This document shows, in pieces, positions 27,219-36,304 of a DNA stretch of 64,000 nt. Within the stretch, counting starts at the first letter, position 1. The number at the start of each line of letters is the position of its first letter. The notes below the pieces were generated by a model. That model ran no database searches. It had not been told where the DNA came from and saw only the letters and a list, made by a program, of their open reading frames with translations. The position numbers and the translations under genes were made by a program. Source of the DNA: Parashewanella sp049608225 (GTDB taxonomy: Bacteria > Pseudomonadota > Gammaproteobacteria > Enterobacterales > Shewanellaceae); NCBI GenBank assembly GCA_049608225.1, contig JBMYXI010000005.1, positions 1 to 64,000 on the forward strand. The letters are read 5' to 3'.

Positions 27219-28643
27219 TTATCTGGTAATGGTTCTTACAAAGTCTTCATCACAAATGTGGATATAACGTAGTTCCCGAGTATCCTCTTTTCCTTTTTTG
27301 ACATGATGATATAAAGAAACTATCTCAGCAACATTTCTGTGTTTGATCCGCCATATATTTCTAGGTGTCCCACGATTGGAAGGGTATTCTTTTTCTATTA
27401 TCGGGTCTTCACATCTCGGTAAATCAAAAGAGACGGAGAATTTTCCGTTGTTATCTGTTTTGGCAAACTTGTCTACCTGTTTTCCGTTGATTATCGCCGA
27501 TACTATCATTTTGTCACCGATAACAGGCCGACCACTAGCATCTACGATTTTTCCACCGGCACTCAAATTATTTTTTGCTTCAGTGTGAAAATAGTGAACT
27601 AAGTCAGTTAGGTTTTTATCTGTTGTCCAAACATCGTATTCAACAAATTTTTCAAAACCGCTGCTTGACTGTATTTGATAATTCTTTAATGGGGATGTTG
27701 TGGTGTTTGGTTTGGCTAGTACTCGGAGGTAATAAGTCGCACCTGTTACGCCTTTTAAAGTAACGGAGTTACTATGCGGCAAGGTTACCCATGAGCCTCC
27801 GTTTAGCAATTCAATTTGATGCTCTTTACTCGCTGTAATATATAGCTGTAATGAATCTTCGGTATCTTTAAGCTTGTAAGCAAAGTAATCCACATCCGCA
27901 GGGTTATCAAGATTGCCAATAAGTTGTTGCCCAACATTCACTTTAGGAATTTTTGATACTATGCCGCTATCATTAGGCTCAAACGTATCAAATTGATCAA
28001 AGCTGTCGCCGATAAAATTAAATGAACCGCCAGCACCCGCCTTTAGTTCAGCGACGAGAATAAAGCTGGCTTGTGGCAGCACAGCGTATGTTTTTTCAAT
28101 TACGCCTGCTGGCTTTTCACTGCTATCAACATGCGCTAACAATTTTTTCGCTTTATCGTATTGATACAAGTAAAGATTGAAATCTGAAGCTTTATCGGCT
28201 GCTAATAACTGACCAACAACTTTTGATTTTTTATCAAGTGGCATGATGTAACAGTGTTGCTCACCCACAGTGGTAATTGAGTCTGAATACACATTGCCTT
28301 GTTTTAAGTTAAAGGCTTTTTTACAGTTAATGCGATGTGGAGCTAGACTCGCTTCGACCGCTGACTCAGCAGAAAATGCAGCATAGCCTTGTGCTTGAGC
28401 TTCTTGATTGAACCATGAACCTGAATCGTCAATATTGACATCAAGCGAGGTGTTGCTGCTTTGTGGGATTTTCCTTGAATTATCTAATGATACAGCTTGC
28501 ACGTTATCAATGGTTGATAAGGTGATTGGCGCTTCAGAAGAAATTTCAGAGTAGGTTTCTACATGTTCTAAAAGAGAAGTAGCAGAGACAGCTAATGGTA
28601 GGGTAATCGCTGATATTGCTGAGATAGTTTTTAACAACTTCAT
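27219..28643 (-). CDS. Secreted protein with PPC-like and carboxypeptidase-regulatory-like domains
   Basis: 474 residues from the ATG at 28643, which has AAGGAAAT upstream. A signal peptide (MKLLKTISAISAITLPLAVS) leads. A first beta domain at about 115-220 is followed by a PPC-type domain (EPNDSGIV, VGQQLIGNLDNPADVDYFAY, ATYYLRVLAKPN) at about 225-330, a domain found at the ends of secreted peptidases. Next comes a transthyretin/CarboxypepD_reg-like segment (GKIVDASGRPVIGDKMIVSA, KTDNNGKFSVSFDL). No peptidase catalytic domain is present. It is probably an exported binding or structural protein. An upstream ATG at 28694 adds residues lacking signal-peptide character. Confidence 0.7.
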   Translation of the reverse strand: MKLLKTISAISAITLPLAVSATSLLEHVETYSEISSEAPITLSTIDNVQAVSLDNSRKIPQSSNTSLDVNIDDSGSWFNQEAQAQGYAAFSAESAVEASLAPHRINCKKAFNLKQGNVYSDSITTVGEQHCYIMPLDKKSKVVGQLLAADKASDFNLYLYQYDKAKKLLAHVDSSEKPAGVIEKTYAVLPQASFILVAELKAGAGGSFNFIGDSFDQFDTFEPNDSGIVSKIPKVNVGQQLIGNLDNPADVDYFAYKLKDTEDSLQLYITASKEHQIELLNGGSWVTLPHSNSVTLKGVTGATYYLRVLAKPNTTTSPLKNYQIQSSSGFEKFVEYDVWTTDKNLTDLVHYFHTEAKNNLSAGGKIVDASGRPVIGDKMIVSAIINGKQVDKFAKTDNNGKFSVSFDLPRCEDPIIEKEYPSNRGTPRNIWRIKHRNVAEIVSLYHHVKKGKEDTRELRYIHICDEDFVRTITR

Positions 28644-29320
28644 GTTATTTCCTTGTTTATTAGTGGCTTTAGGGTCAGGCCAAAGCCACAACATCTAAAA
28701 CTATGTTTGATTCCTATCAAACGCCGAACAAGGTATTGTAAAGTTATATTGATTGCAATAATTGATAATGCAAAGCGTTATATTTTGCTTTGCAGGTTGT
28801 AAATGGTTTATTCCACTAGCCGATAAACTTGTTATCAATTGAAATGTTAATGACGAGTTGCTATCAAGGTTTTGTCCAAAAATAAGTTTGATTTTCCATT
28901 GTCCACAAATAAGCTATCAACACGATAAAGTTGCTCTCCAAACTGGCAGTCTTAATCAATTCCCCTTCGAAGATGCCAAAGGTTTTTGAGATAAATTTCG
29001 TAAAGCTTGCATAGACACAAGCTTAGCTTTCGTAGAGGCATGGATGCACCTTCGGAAGCGTGAGTAATTTATTCATAATAACTTTGGGGCTTTCATCTTC
29101 GTTGGGCGGCACAAAGAGTTCCAAAAAGGGCAAATGGCTACCTTAGGTAGCCATGCTTATGAGCGCGAGGCATGGATGTCGAGATGGCTTTTGTGCAAAG
29201 ATGCATTTTTGCTGAAGAACCCTTTCTTGGTCGGGTGTGGGGGGAAAGCCTGCGATTTTCATAAATTTCGTAGAAATTTAAACAAACACAAACGTGATAC
29301 CACATATCACCTGAAAACAA
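28644..29320. other. Gene-free region containing the second repeat copy
   Basis: About 680 bases with no supported gene. It holds the upstream region of the PPC-type gene (to about 28960), repeat copy 2 (28962-29111), a perfect hairpin ATGGCTACC-TTA-GGTAGCCAT (29134-29154), and a stretch to 29290 with another GGCATGGATG word like those in the repeats. Open frames on both strands at 29134-29379 are frames through repeat DNA, not genes. Confidence 0.6.
28962..29111 (+). repeat. MITE-like palindromic element, copy 2
   Basis: Begins CCCCTTCGAAGATGCCAAAG and ends AACTTTGGGGCTTTCATCTTC then GTTGGGCGGC. Its two ends are inverted copies of each other, here with GAAGATG on both sides where copy 1 has GAAGTTG on both sides. 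It carries an insertion of about 30 bases in the centre relative to copy 1. It lies in opposite orientation to copy 1, bounding a 2.7-kb two-gene segment. Confidence 0.75.
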
Positions 29321-29722
29321 TTAATCCCAGTCATCTGTGCCATCATCCACATCAGCACGCTCAATCTCTTCATCCATAAAGTAAGTGCCCCAACCGTCGT
29401 AATCGACTTTGCATTTTACTGCCAATGCAATCAATTCTTCAGCAGCCTTATCTAATAACTCAGCTTTAAGCTCATGGTTATCAATGGCATCAAAACAAAA
29501 TACATGGCTGCCATCTTCAAGCTCAAACTCTTCCGCATCCGTCACTTCGTAACCCAGTTTAAAGGCTTCTACTGCGGCTTTTTCTAAACGGTCGAAATCA
29601 GGGCAACAAAGATGATGCTCAATGATGTATTCAGCCTCAGGCAATGAACCATCATCTAATAGTTCTTTAATAATCTCGCGGGTTTCTTGCTTTTGTTGCT
29701 CTAGCTGAGACTCAATGGACAT
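29321..29722 (-). CDS. rraB: Ribonuclease E inhibitor RraB
   Basis: 133 residues. Conserved RraB features are EQQKQETREIIKELLDDGS at the N terminus, the YIIEHHL segment, LEKAAVEAFKLGYEVTDAEE and KVDYDGWGTYF, followed by an acidic tail. RraB binds RNase E and modulates mRNA turnover in the cytoplasm. I chose the ATG at 29722 because GGAG sits six bases upstream; in-frame ATGs at 29725 and 29734 are alternatives. It is just upstream of repeat region 28644-29320 and is transcribed in the same direction as plsC. Confidence 0.93.
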   Translation of the reverse strand: MSIESQLEQQKQETREIIKELLDDGSLPEAEYIIEHHLCCPDFDRLEKAAVEAFKLGYEVTDAEEFELEDGSHVFCFDAIDNHELKAELLDKAAEELIALAVKCKVDYDGWGTYFMDEEIERADVDDGTDDWD

Positions 29723-29764
29723 CATGTTCTCCATAGATGAAAAATTTAAAGCGTGATTCTATCA

Positions 29765-30490
29765 CTAACTTACCGACTTTAACTGTTTTGCTTCGGCATT
29801 TAATAAGTCCAATTTTGCTTTCATAAGTTGATGCACCTCACCGGATAGCTCTTTCGCGTCCCCTTTGCTTAATCCGGCAGTATCAATTGGCTTCATCATT
29901 TCAATAATCACGACACCATTGTTCCAACGGTTTAGCTTAATGTCGTTCTGACAGCTAGCAACAACAGGTACAACAGGCGCTCCCGCAGCGATTGCAGTAT
30001 GAAAAGCACCGGACTTTAATGGCAGCAAACCTCGACCACGTGAACGTGTACCTTCTGGGAAAATCCATACTGATAGCTTACTTTCGCGCATTTTTTTAGC
30101 CACGTTTGCCATAGTCCCAACAGCACTACTTCTATTGTTGCGGTTGATTAAAATATTTCCTGATAACCAATACAACTGACCAAAAAAGGGTATCCAAGCA
30201 AGGCTTCGTTTACCTAAGCTCACGGTTCCTTTGGGCACAGCTGCGGTGTGAGTAAAAATATCAAAGTTATTTTGGTGATTGGCAACATATACATTTGGCG
30301 CTTGATGCGCTGCTGAAGACGAACGCACAATTAATTTGATCCCAAGCAAGTAACTCACTTTTGAGAATATTTGTGCAAGAAACCGCACATTATTGCGATG
30401 GCGAGGACGAAATAGAAAAAATAAGCTACTGAATACAAAGGTTAATACAAGCAAAAATGCCAATAAAATACAACGAGCGACTAACAGCAC
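29765..30490 (-). CDS. plsC: 1-acyl-sn-glycerol-3-phosphate acyltransferase
   Basis: 241 residues with an N-terminal membrane helix (CILLAFLLVLTFVFSSLFFL). Acyltransferase motifs are in order: block I NHQNNFDIF (HX4D), block II around GNILINRNNR, block III FPEGTRSRG and block IV APVVPVV. It acylates lysophosphatidic acid to phosphatidic acid at the inner membrane. rraB follows 42 bases downstream and may be co-transcribed. The length and motifs fit PlsC; acyltransferases of other lipids share them, so a paralogue cannot be excluded. Confidence 0.92.
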   Translation of the reverse strand: MLLVARCILLAFLLVLTFVFSSLFFLFRPRHRNNVRFLAQIFSKVSYLLGIKLIVRSSSAAHQAPNVYVANHQNNFDIFTHTAAVPKGTVSLGKRSLAWIPFFGQLYWLSGNILINRNNRSSAVGTMANVAKKMRESKLSVWIFPEGTRSRGRGLLPLKSGAFHTAIAAGAPVVPVVASCQNDIKLNRWNNGVVIIEMMKPIDTAGLSKGDAKELSGEVHQLMKAKLDLLNAEAKQLKSVS

Positions 30491-30692
30491 ACACTACTCC
30501 CATCAAAAAAATCCGCTCTAGTATACAAAAATTAAGCAAACACGCCAGATAATATATTAAGTTCATTACCCTGTTTGCCAAATACAAATGAACAAAATTT
30601 CATTATGCAAATAGGAAAGCCTGTAATAGATTAAAAATCATAGCGTTAATTAAAAAACTACCTCGCCTTGTTATCAACCTAACGGTGAAACT

Positions 30693-32137
30693 ATGACGTG
30701 TTTACCTTGTAGGTGTGAATTATTACCTTCTGAGGAGCTTATACATAATCAAGCCCAAAATCGTTCAGAAGCACAATTTGCCACTCTAAACTTTAACGGT
30801 GACATTTATCACATTGATTTTTCAATATTTACAGGTAACTTTCTTGATGTATCATGCAACGGTATTGGCAAATATTCATCACAATCTAATCGAGATTTAT
30901 TGCGCCATTTTTTCACAAGGCCTAGAAAGTTACTGACGTTAAAAAAAATCACACGGGTATTAAACAACAACAACCAATCTCAGGCAAACAAGCAACACGC
31001 TCAACAAAGTGATAACTCAGGCTTTCTTTACTGACTAAGGGCAGTTGCTTACAGATTATATTATTTGGAGTTCAGGAAAATGGTATATGTGTATCGATTG
31101 ATGATAACGAAATTATTTCAGCTTATCTTCAAGCGGTTTATGAGCAAGGTGTTCGAGCTCCTTTGAAGTTAACAATAGGAAAACATGCATTTCACTTATC
31201 AGAAGCGAGCACTTACAGTTCTACTAAGTTAGAGGCAAGCAGTACAAATATTCCTCTTCTTTCGACATTGAATGCTAAACAAAAAGTGGCAGCTTTCTTT
31301 AGTCATCCATGCCAATTCAACACCATCAAAAAGATCAATCAATGCATCAACACTTCTAGAACTCAGATTTCAGCTACATACCATATTGGACACTCAGCAC
31401 ATGCTTTTCGCGATTTACCACCATCCTATGAGTCTCATCACTTCTTGCAATCTGATGTAGAACCTGTGCTTACAAGTTTCAAGCGAACAACAGACAAAGA
31501 ATTACAATGGCTATCACAAGCAGCAAGCGCGTTCTCGACTTATTCCCCCCTGTTTTAAAGATGATTTTAGTGCACAAGCAGGCTTTGATGAGAACTTATT
31601 TTCAATGTCGAAACCATTGCAGTCAGCTGCTGAACGAGACGCTAAAGAGTTTCGATCTTACACTCAGGAACAAATCGTTAGCCTTCATCAATCGTTATAC
31701 GATAGCTTGTTTGAGCATTCAAAATTATTACAACAGGATTGTATTAAGCATAATGACCAATTATTTAAATTGTGCCGCTTACTCATAATTCTGGAAAACG
31801 AGCTGATGGCTTAATGAAAGTTGGAAATGATGAAAACGAACAATGCGCATATTTGCGCATTAACTACGGTATTTTGTTCAATTTATTATTAGCTGATGTC
31901 AGGCGGGAAAGAATGCTCATACGCCAAATGGCTCAAAAAGCAACAAGTATTGAGGTTTCTTCTGAGTGCTCAGGAAGGCAAGCTGTCCAGAAACAGCTAA
32001 TTCATTATATGTCTGAGCATTACCCTGAAGAGCTTATCTTTTATATGCACCAGTTACCTAAGCTCGCCATGCAACAATTAATCGAGCACCTTGCAATTCG
32101 GGAAGAATACGCACAAGCATTAAGCCAACGTCAATAA
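30693..32137 (+). pseudogene. Broken gene of unknown family, apparently three frameshifts
   Basis: Four consecutive plus-strand segments with coding character alternate between two frames. They are 30693 to about 31030 (MTCLPCRCELLPSEELIHNQ), about 31016-31558 (no ATG at its start; LQIILFGVQENGICVSIDDN), about 31545-31814 (SAAERDAKEFRSYTQEQIVS) and about 31769-32137 (YLRINYGILFNLLLADVRRE). The second joins the third at a run of six C (31545-31550), where one base fewer restores the frame. Read through, the product would be about 480 residues. Segments one and two share a motif: FFTRPRKLLTLKKITRVLNN against FFSHPCQFNTIKKINQCINT, suggesting a duplicated domain. No family recognised. Alternatives are sequencing errors or several small overlapping genes. 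Confidence 0.55.
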
Positions 32138-32140
32138 CGC

Positions 32141-33727
32141 CTACTCTTTTAAACCCAAACGTTTAGCCAGACGATGCAAGTTACCGGGATCTAACTTTAA
32201 ATATCTTGCTGTTGCAGCCCAATTACTTTTGTTTTCAGACAAAACTTGGCGAATATAATCAGCCTGAAACTCATCCACAGCTTGCTTTAAACTCAACCCC
32301 TTAATAATTGATGTATGTGGTTGATTACTCAAATTTTGTGTTTGAGCTTCAGTGGCAGCCCCCGTTAATTCAAAATGTTGCGGCTTAATGGCACATAACT
32401 CATCATCGGATTGTGAGCGTGCTAAGATAGCCGCGCGATGCAAGGCATGATCCAGCTCACGCACATTACCCGGCCAATTATAGTGATTAAGCAGCACCAA
32501 ACTGCTCGGACTGAGTTTTAAATGCTTTAATCCAAGCTTTTGCCGATAGCGCTCGACAAAAAAACCACTCAACAAAGTAATATCGCCTTCCCGTTCTCGT
32601 AATGGCGGTACTAATACGGGAAATACGCTTAATCTATGATACAAGTCAGCACGAAAACGCCCTTCCATCACTTCGGTTTTTAAATCTTTATTGGTGGCAG
32701 CGATAATACGCACATCCACCTGCTGACTGCGATCATCACCGATCTTTTGAATATCCCCGTACTGTAATACGCGCAATAATTTAGCTTGTAGCGACAATGG
32801 CAGTTCGCCAATTTCATCTAAAAACAAAGTACCATTATCCGCCATTTCAAACTTACCACGGCGGTGACCTATTGCTCCTGTAAACGCGCCTTTTACATGG
32901 CCGAATAACTCACTTTCAGCAACACTCTCTGGCAGCGCTGCACAATTCAAATACACAAGAGGTTGCTGCCCACGTTGAGATTGCTTGTGAATAGCCCTTG
33001 CCACCAGCTCTTTACCAGTCCCTGTTTCACCAGTAATTAATACGTTCAACTCACTTTGCGCCACCACAGTAATTTCACGATTGAGGTTTTGCATCACTTG
33101 CGATTGACCAATTAATTCAAAGTCAGAATTAGCATCAAGTTGAGGATTACTTCGAGTATCTGCGCACGGATCTTGAACCACCCGCTGCTCTAGTTTTTCA
33201 ACCATAAGCGCATTATTTAACGAAACAGACGCGATGGCGCTTAAACTACGCAGTTCAAAATCACTAAACTGATCAAATTGCTGTGGGTCAAAACCGTCAA
33301 TGGTGACTGCGCCAATCAAGCGCTCGTTAGCAAATAAAGGTAAGCCAATACAAGCATGTACTTTCAGTTCATCACCTTGATTTGGGATCAACCCATCGTA
33401 AGGGTCATCGAGATCGCTATCAGCAGGAAAACGTACTACGTCACCTGCACGGGCGATGGCTTCCAGCCGTGGATGTTCATTGAGCACAAAACGTCTGCCC
33501 AATACGTCATCATGTAAGCCGTTGATCGCCAGCGGCGTAAAATATTGCCCTTGAAATGCAAGTAATGCTGCGGCATCGCAATGCAAATTTTGACGAATAG
33601 TATCTAGGAGACGTGAGAAACGATCACGATTTGCCAGTCCAGAAGTAATGTCTAATGCGATGCGAGTTAAGTCCGATTGACTGAGTGCCATAACATGTTC
33701 CTGAGTAGAAATAAGTTCGGCGGACAT
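32141..33727 (-). CDS. norR: NO-responsive sigma-54 activator NorR
   Basis: About 528 residues. An N-terminal GAF domain with a nonheme iron site that senses nitric oxide (GRRFVLNEHPRLEAIARAGD, RFPADSDLDDPYDG) is followed by a sigma-54 AAA+ domain with GETGTGKE, the sigma-54 contact loop GAFTGA and GTLFLDEIGEL. A Fis-type helix-turn-helix ends the protein (NWAATARYLKLDPGNLHRLA). It switches on norB when NO is present. Starts at 33727 (GGAG upstream) and 33691 (AGGA upstream) are both plausible; family alignment would place the conserved part after 33691. It is downstream of norB on the same strand after a terminator. Confidence 0.95.
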   Translation of the reverse strand: MSAELISTQEHVMALSQSDLTRIALDITSGLANRDRFSRLLDTIRQNLHCDAAALLAFQGQYFTPLAINGLHDDVLGRRFVLNEHPRLEAIARAGDVVRFPADSDLDDPYDGLIPNQGDELKVHACIGLPLFANERLIGAVTIDGFDPQQFDQFSDFELRSLSAIASVSLNNALMVEKLEQRVVQDPCADTRSNPQLDANSDFELIGQSQVMQNLNREITVVAQSELNVLITGETGTGKELVARAIHKQSQRGQQPLVYLNCAALPESVAESELFGHVKGAFTGAIGHRRGKFEMADNGTLFLDEIGELPLSLQAKLLRVLQYGDIQKIGDDRSQQVDVRIIAATNKDLKTEVMEGRFRADLYHRLSVFPVLVPPLREREGDITLLSGFFVERYRQKLGLKHLKLSPSSLVLLNHYNWPGNVRELDHALHRAAILARSQSDDELCAIKPQHFELTGAATEAQTQNLSNQPHTSIIKGLSLKQAVDEFQADYIRQVLSENKSNWAATARYLKLDPGNLHRLAKRLGLKE

Positions 33728-33745
33728 AAGCAAAATCTCCATGGT

Positions 33746-33793
33746 GTCACTATAACAGCGTCACTTTAACACCCACAAAGATGTCACTTATTG
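33746..33793 (-). promoter_or_regulatory. Cluster of degenerate NorR-like sites upstream of norR
   Basis: Three words of the NorR type GTCA-N3-TGAC lie just before norR: GTCACTATAAC (33746-33756), GTCACTTTAAC (33760-33770) and GTCACTTATTG (33783-33793). The first two differ from the palindrome in one base of the right half; the third only keeps the left half. They could mediate autoregulation. The matches are short and the call is tentative. Confidence 0.4.
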
Positions 33794-33802
33794 ATCCATA
33801 TT

Positions 33803-33827
33803 AAAAAAGGAGCCCAAAAGGGCTCCT
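33803..33827 (-). terminator. Terminator between norB and norR
   Basis: On the minus strand AGGAGCCC (33827-33820), TTTT loop and GGGCTCCT (33815-33808) make a perfect 8-base-pair stem, followed by TTTTT. It lies 47 bases after the norB stop, so norR should have its own promoter or depend on readthrough. Confidence 0.88.
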
Positions 33828-33874
33828 AGTTGATGTCATCATTTAACAAATGCATTCATTGTTTAAATAATAAC

Positions 33875-36139
33875 TTATACATTTTGCTCTTTTGGTGCAG
33901 CAAGCGCTTTCTTGATTAAATCGAACAAGAACACTGCCACTAATAAGCCACCCCAGGCAAAGATAACGTCGCCTAACATGCGACCCCAAACAAGGTTTTC
34001 AACCAGTGGGCTATGGATAACAGCCGGTGAACGTGCGAACCAGTAGCCATTTTCAATTACCGCGAAGAACTGTGTTAAACCAACAGGAAGTAATGATAGG
34101 AATACCATTGCCGCCAGACCAAGGTTTAAGCTCCAGAATGCCCATTTTAGTAGATTCTCATTCCACTCAATTTTGCCTGACAAACCACGTAGGCAAAACA
34201 GCATCAAGCCAATACCTAACATGCCGTACACACCCATAAATGCTGCATGACCATGAGTTGCAGTTAGATTCAAGCCTTGTACAAAGTACAGTGAAATTGG
34301 TGGATTAATTAAGAAACCAAGCATACCTGCACCAACTAAATTCCAGAAGGCTGTTGCTACAAAGAACATAATTGCCCAATGATAACGTTGCATCCAATCG
34401 CTGGCTTTACGTAAGCGATAAGTTTCAACCGCTTCGAAACCAATCAAGGCTAGTGGCACAACTTCAAGTGCTGAGAACATCGCACCCCAAGCAATTACTG
34501 CAGTTGGCGCACCAGTAAAGTAAAGGTGATGCAAGGTACCAATTAAGCCACCAGTTAAGAAGATAACTGTCGCGAACAATACTGCACCGTTCGCACTACG
34601 AGCACGGATAAGACCAAGACGAACTAACATTAGTGCAATAACAGAGGTTGCGAAGGTTTCGAAGAAGCCTTCAACCCATAAGTGAACGACCCACCAGCGC
34701 CAGTACTCTGCAATCGCAAGGTTAGTATGTTTACCCATGAATAGACCAGCGCCGTAGAATAGACCAATGGCAACACACGATGCGTATAGGATCCAAATAA
34801 CAGGGCGCATTTCGCCTTTTTCACTCAATGCAGGGCGGATTGCAGCGGTTACTAGTGCTAACCAAATTAACAGTCCTACTAATAGCAACACTTGCCATAC
34901 TCGACCTAAGTCAACGTATTCATAACCTTGGTGACCGAATAAGAAATTAGTATCAACATCGAAGTACTGTTGAACACCTAACCACTCACCTGTCATTGAG
35001 CCCAGTACGACGATAACCAATGCCACCCACAGAACATTGACACCAATGCGTTGGAACTTAGGTTCGTATTTAGATAAGGCAGGCGCAATATACAAACCAG
35101 TACCTAACCATGCTGTCGCAATCCAGAATACTGCCAGCTGAGTATGCCAAGTACGAGTTACTGAGTATGGAAGAATTTCAGATAGTGGAATGCCATAGAA
35201 GTCTTGTCCTTCTACTGCATAGTGAGCAGTAATACCACCTAACACGATTTGCAATAAAAACAAGCCAATGGCAGTAACGAAGTATTTACCTACAGCCTTT
35301 TGTGAAGGTGTTGGTTTGTTAAAGAATAATGGATCTTGCTTGGCTGGCGCTGGTAACTCTTCATGTTTACCACTCGCATGATGCCAAATAAGTGCGCCGA
35401 CCCCTGCAATTAAGAACACGATACTTAAAATAGACCATACGATGTTATCTGAAGTTGGTGTGTTACCTAACTGAGGATCAAACGGCCAATTATTGGTGTA
35501 TGAATGATCTAACCCTGGACGTTCAGTGATCGCCGCCCAAGCGCCCCAAAAGATAAATGCACTCAATTGCTGGCGATATTCAACCGTGTCCACAGTACCT
35601 TCTTTCATCGCATACTGTTCACGCAAAGGTTGCAGCTGTGGATCATCACCAAATAAAGCTAAGTAGTGTTTTGCTGTATGCTTTATTGCGGCAATACGTG
35701 TATCACTTAAGCGAACGAATACTTCACCATTGGCTTTTTCTTCGATAGTATTTTTGCGAACATCTTCACGTAACAGCTGCTCTAAGCCTGCTTGTTGTTG
35801 GCTATCCAGTTGTGCGAAACCAACACCGAATTTTTCTTTCGCAGTAATGTTTAGCCAATGTTGCGCTTCACGATGAAGCCAATCAGCAGTCCAATCAGGT
35901 GCAACATACGAACCGTGTCCCCAAACTGATCCCAATTGGTGACCACCCATTGAGCGCCACACTAATTGACCTTGTTCAACATCTTGCTGACTAAAAATAA
36001 CGTCACCTTGAGTATTGGTATAGGCGGTGGGTATTGGCGGTTTTTCTCGATAAATATCACTGCCCAAGCTGAGCAGTACAGTAAATGAAGCCACCAACAC
36101 AATTAATAGCGCGATAGCCGTGAGTTTTTGTTTGTTCAT
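33875..36139 (-). CDS. norB: Quinol-dependent nitric oxide reductase, single subunit (qNOR)
   Basis: 754 residues. A first helix is followed by the periplasmic extension of about 200 residues (VWRSMGGHQLGSVWGHGSYV, DWTADWLHREAQHW) that replaces the NorC subunit. Twelve heme-copper-oxidase helices follow with metal-ligand histidines in TRTWHTQLAVFWIATAWLG, WWVVHLWVEGFFE and HHLYFTGAPT, and NLTATHGHAAFMGVYGM at the low-spin heme. It reduces 2 NO to N2O at the inner membrane with quinol electrons, for NO detoxification. It lacks the heme c motif of two-subunit enzymes. Preceded by a sigma-54 promoter and NorR sites. Confidence 0.96.
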   Translation of the reverse strand: MNKQKLTAIALLIVLVASFTVLLSLGSDIYREKPPIPTAYTNTQGDVIFSQQDVEQGQLVWRSMGGHQLGSVWGHGSYVAPDWTADWLHREAQHWLNITAKEKFGVGFAQLDSQQQAGLEQLLREDVRKNTIEEKANGEVFVRLSDTRIAAIKHTAKHYLALFGDDPQLQPLREQYAMKEGTVDTVEYRQQLSAFIFWGAWAAITERPGLDHSYTNNWPFDPQLGNTPTSDNIVWSILSIVFLIAGVGALIWHHASGKHEELPAPAKQDPLFFNKPTPSQKAVGKYFVTAIGLFLLQIVLGGITAHYAVEGQDFYGIPLSEILPYSVTRTWHTQLAVFWIATAWLGTGLYIAPALSKYEPKFQRIGVNVLWVALVIVVLGSMTGEWLGVQQYFDVDTNFLFGHQGYEYVDLGRVWQVLLLVGLLIWLALVTAAIRPALSEKGEMRPVIWILYASCVAIGLFYGAGLFMGKHTNLAIAEYWRWWVVHLWVEGFFETFATSVIALMLVRLGLIRARSANGAVLFATVIFLTGGLIGTLHHLYFTGAPTAVIAWGAMFSALEVVPLALIGFEAVETYRLRKASDWMQRYHWAIMFFVATAFWNLVGAGMLGFLINPPISLYFVQGLNLTATHGHAAFMGVYGMLGIGLMLFCLRGLSGKIEWNENLLKWAFWSLNLGLAAMVFLSLLPVGLTQFFAVIENGYWFARSPAVIHSPLVENLVWGRMLGDVIFAWGGLLVAVFLFDLIKKALAAPKEQNV

Positions 36140-36184
36140 ACAAACCCCTTACGTCACAGTTTCCCAAAACAGTTACTGTGACTA

Positions 36185-36203
36185 TTGCGGTTTCTATGCC
36201 AAA
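36185..36203 (-). promoter_or_regulatory. Sigma-54 promoter of norB
   Basis: The minus strand reads TTTGGCATAGAAACCGCAA: GG at 36200-36199 and GC at 36188-36187 with exactly ten bases between, the sigma-54 -24/-12 spacing. TGGCAT matches the -24 box TGGCAC in five of six, while the -12 part is CCGCA against TTGCA. It sits about 50 bases upstream of the norB ATG and below the NorR palindrome. Confidence 0.75.
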
Positions 36204-36254
36204 TATTCAATATATTGATTTTATTGAAATTTAAAAAATAAAGCTCGGCTTTAG

Positions 36255-36292
36255 TGTCATGATGACACCCACAAGAAAGATGTCATTATGAT
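36255..36292 (-). promoter_or_regulatory. NorR enhancer sites upstream of norB
   Basis: GTCATGATGAC at 36256-36266 is a perfect GTCA-N3-TGAC palindrome, extended to TGTCATGATGACA. A second, one-mismatch copy GTCATTATGAT lies at 36282-36292. Both are 56-105 bases above the -24 box, the distance range used by enhancer-binding activators. E. coli norV has three such sites. Confidence 0.75.
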
Positions 36293-36304
36293 AGCTATGT
36301 CTTT

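Noticed and set aside
29134..29379. Open frames on both strands at the repeat-rich stretch
   Set aside because: They run through hairpin and repeat words and into rraB; neither has a ribosome site or sensible composition.
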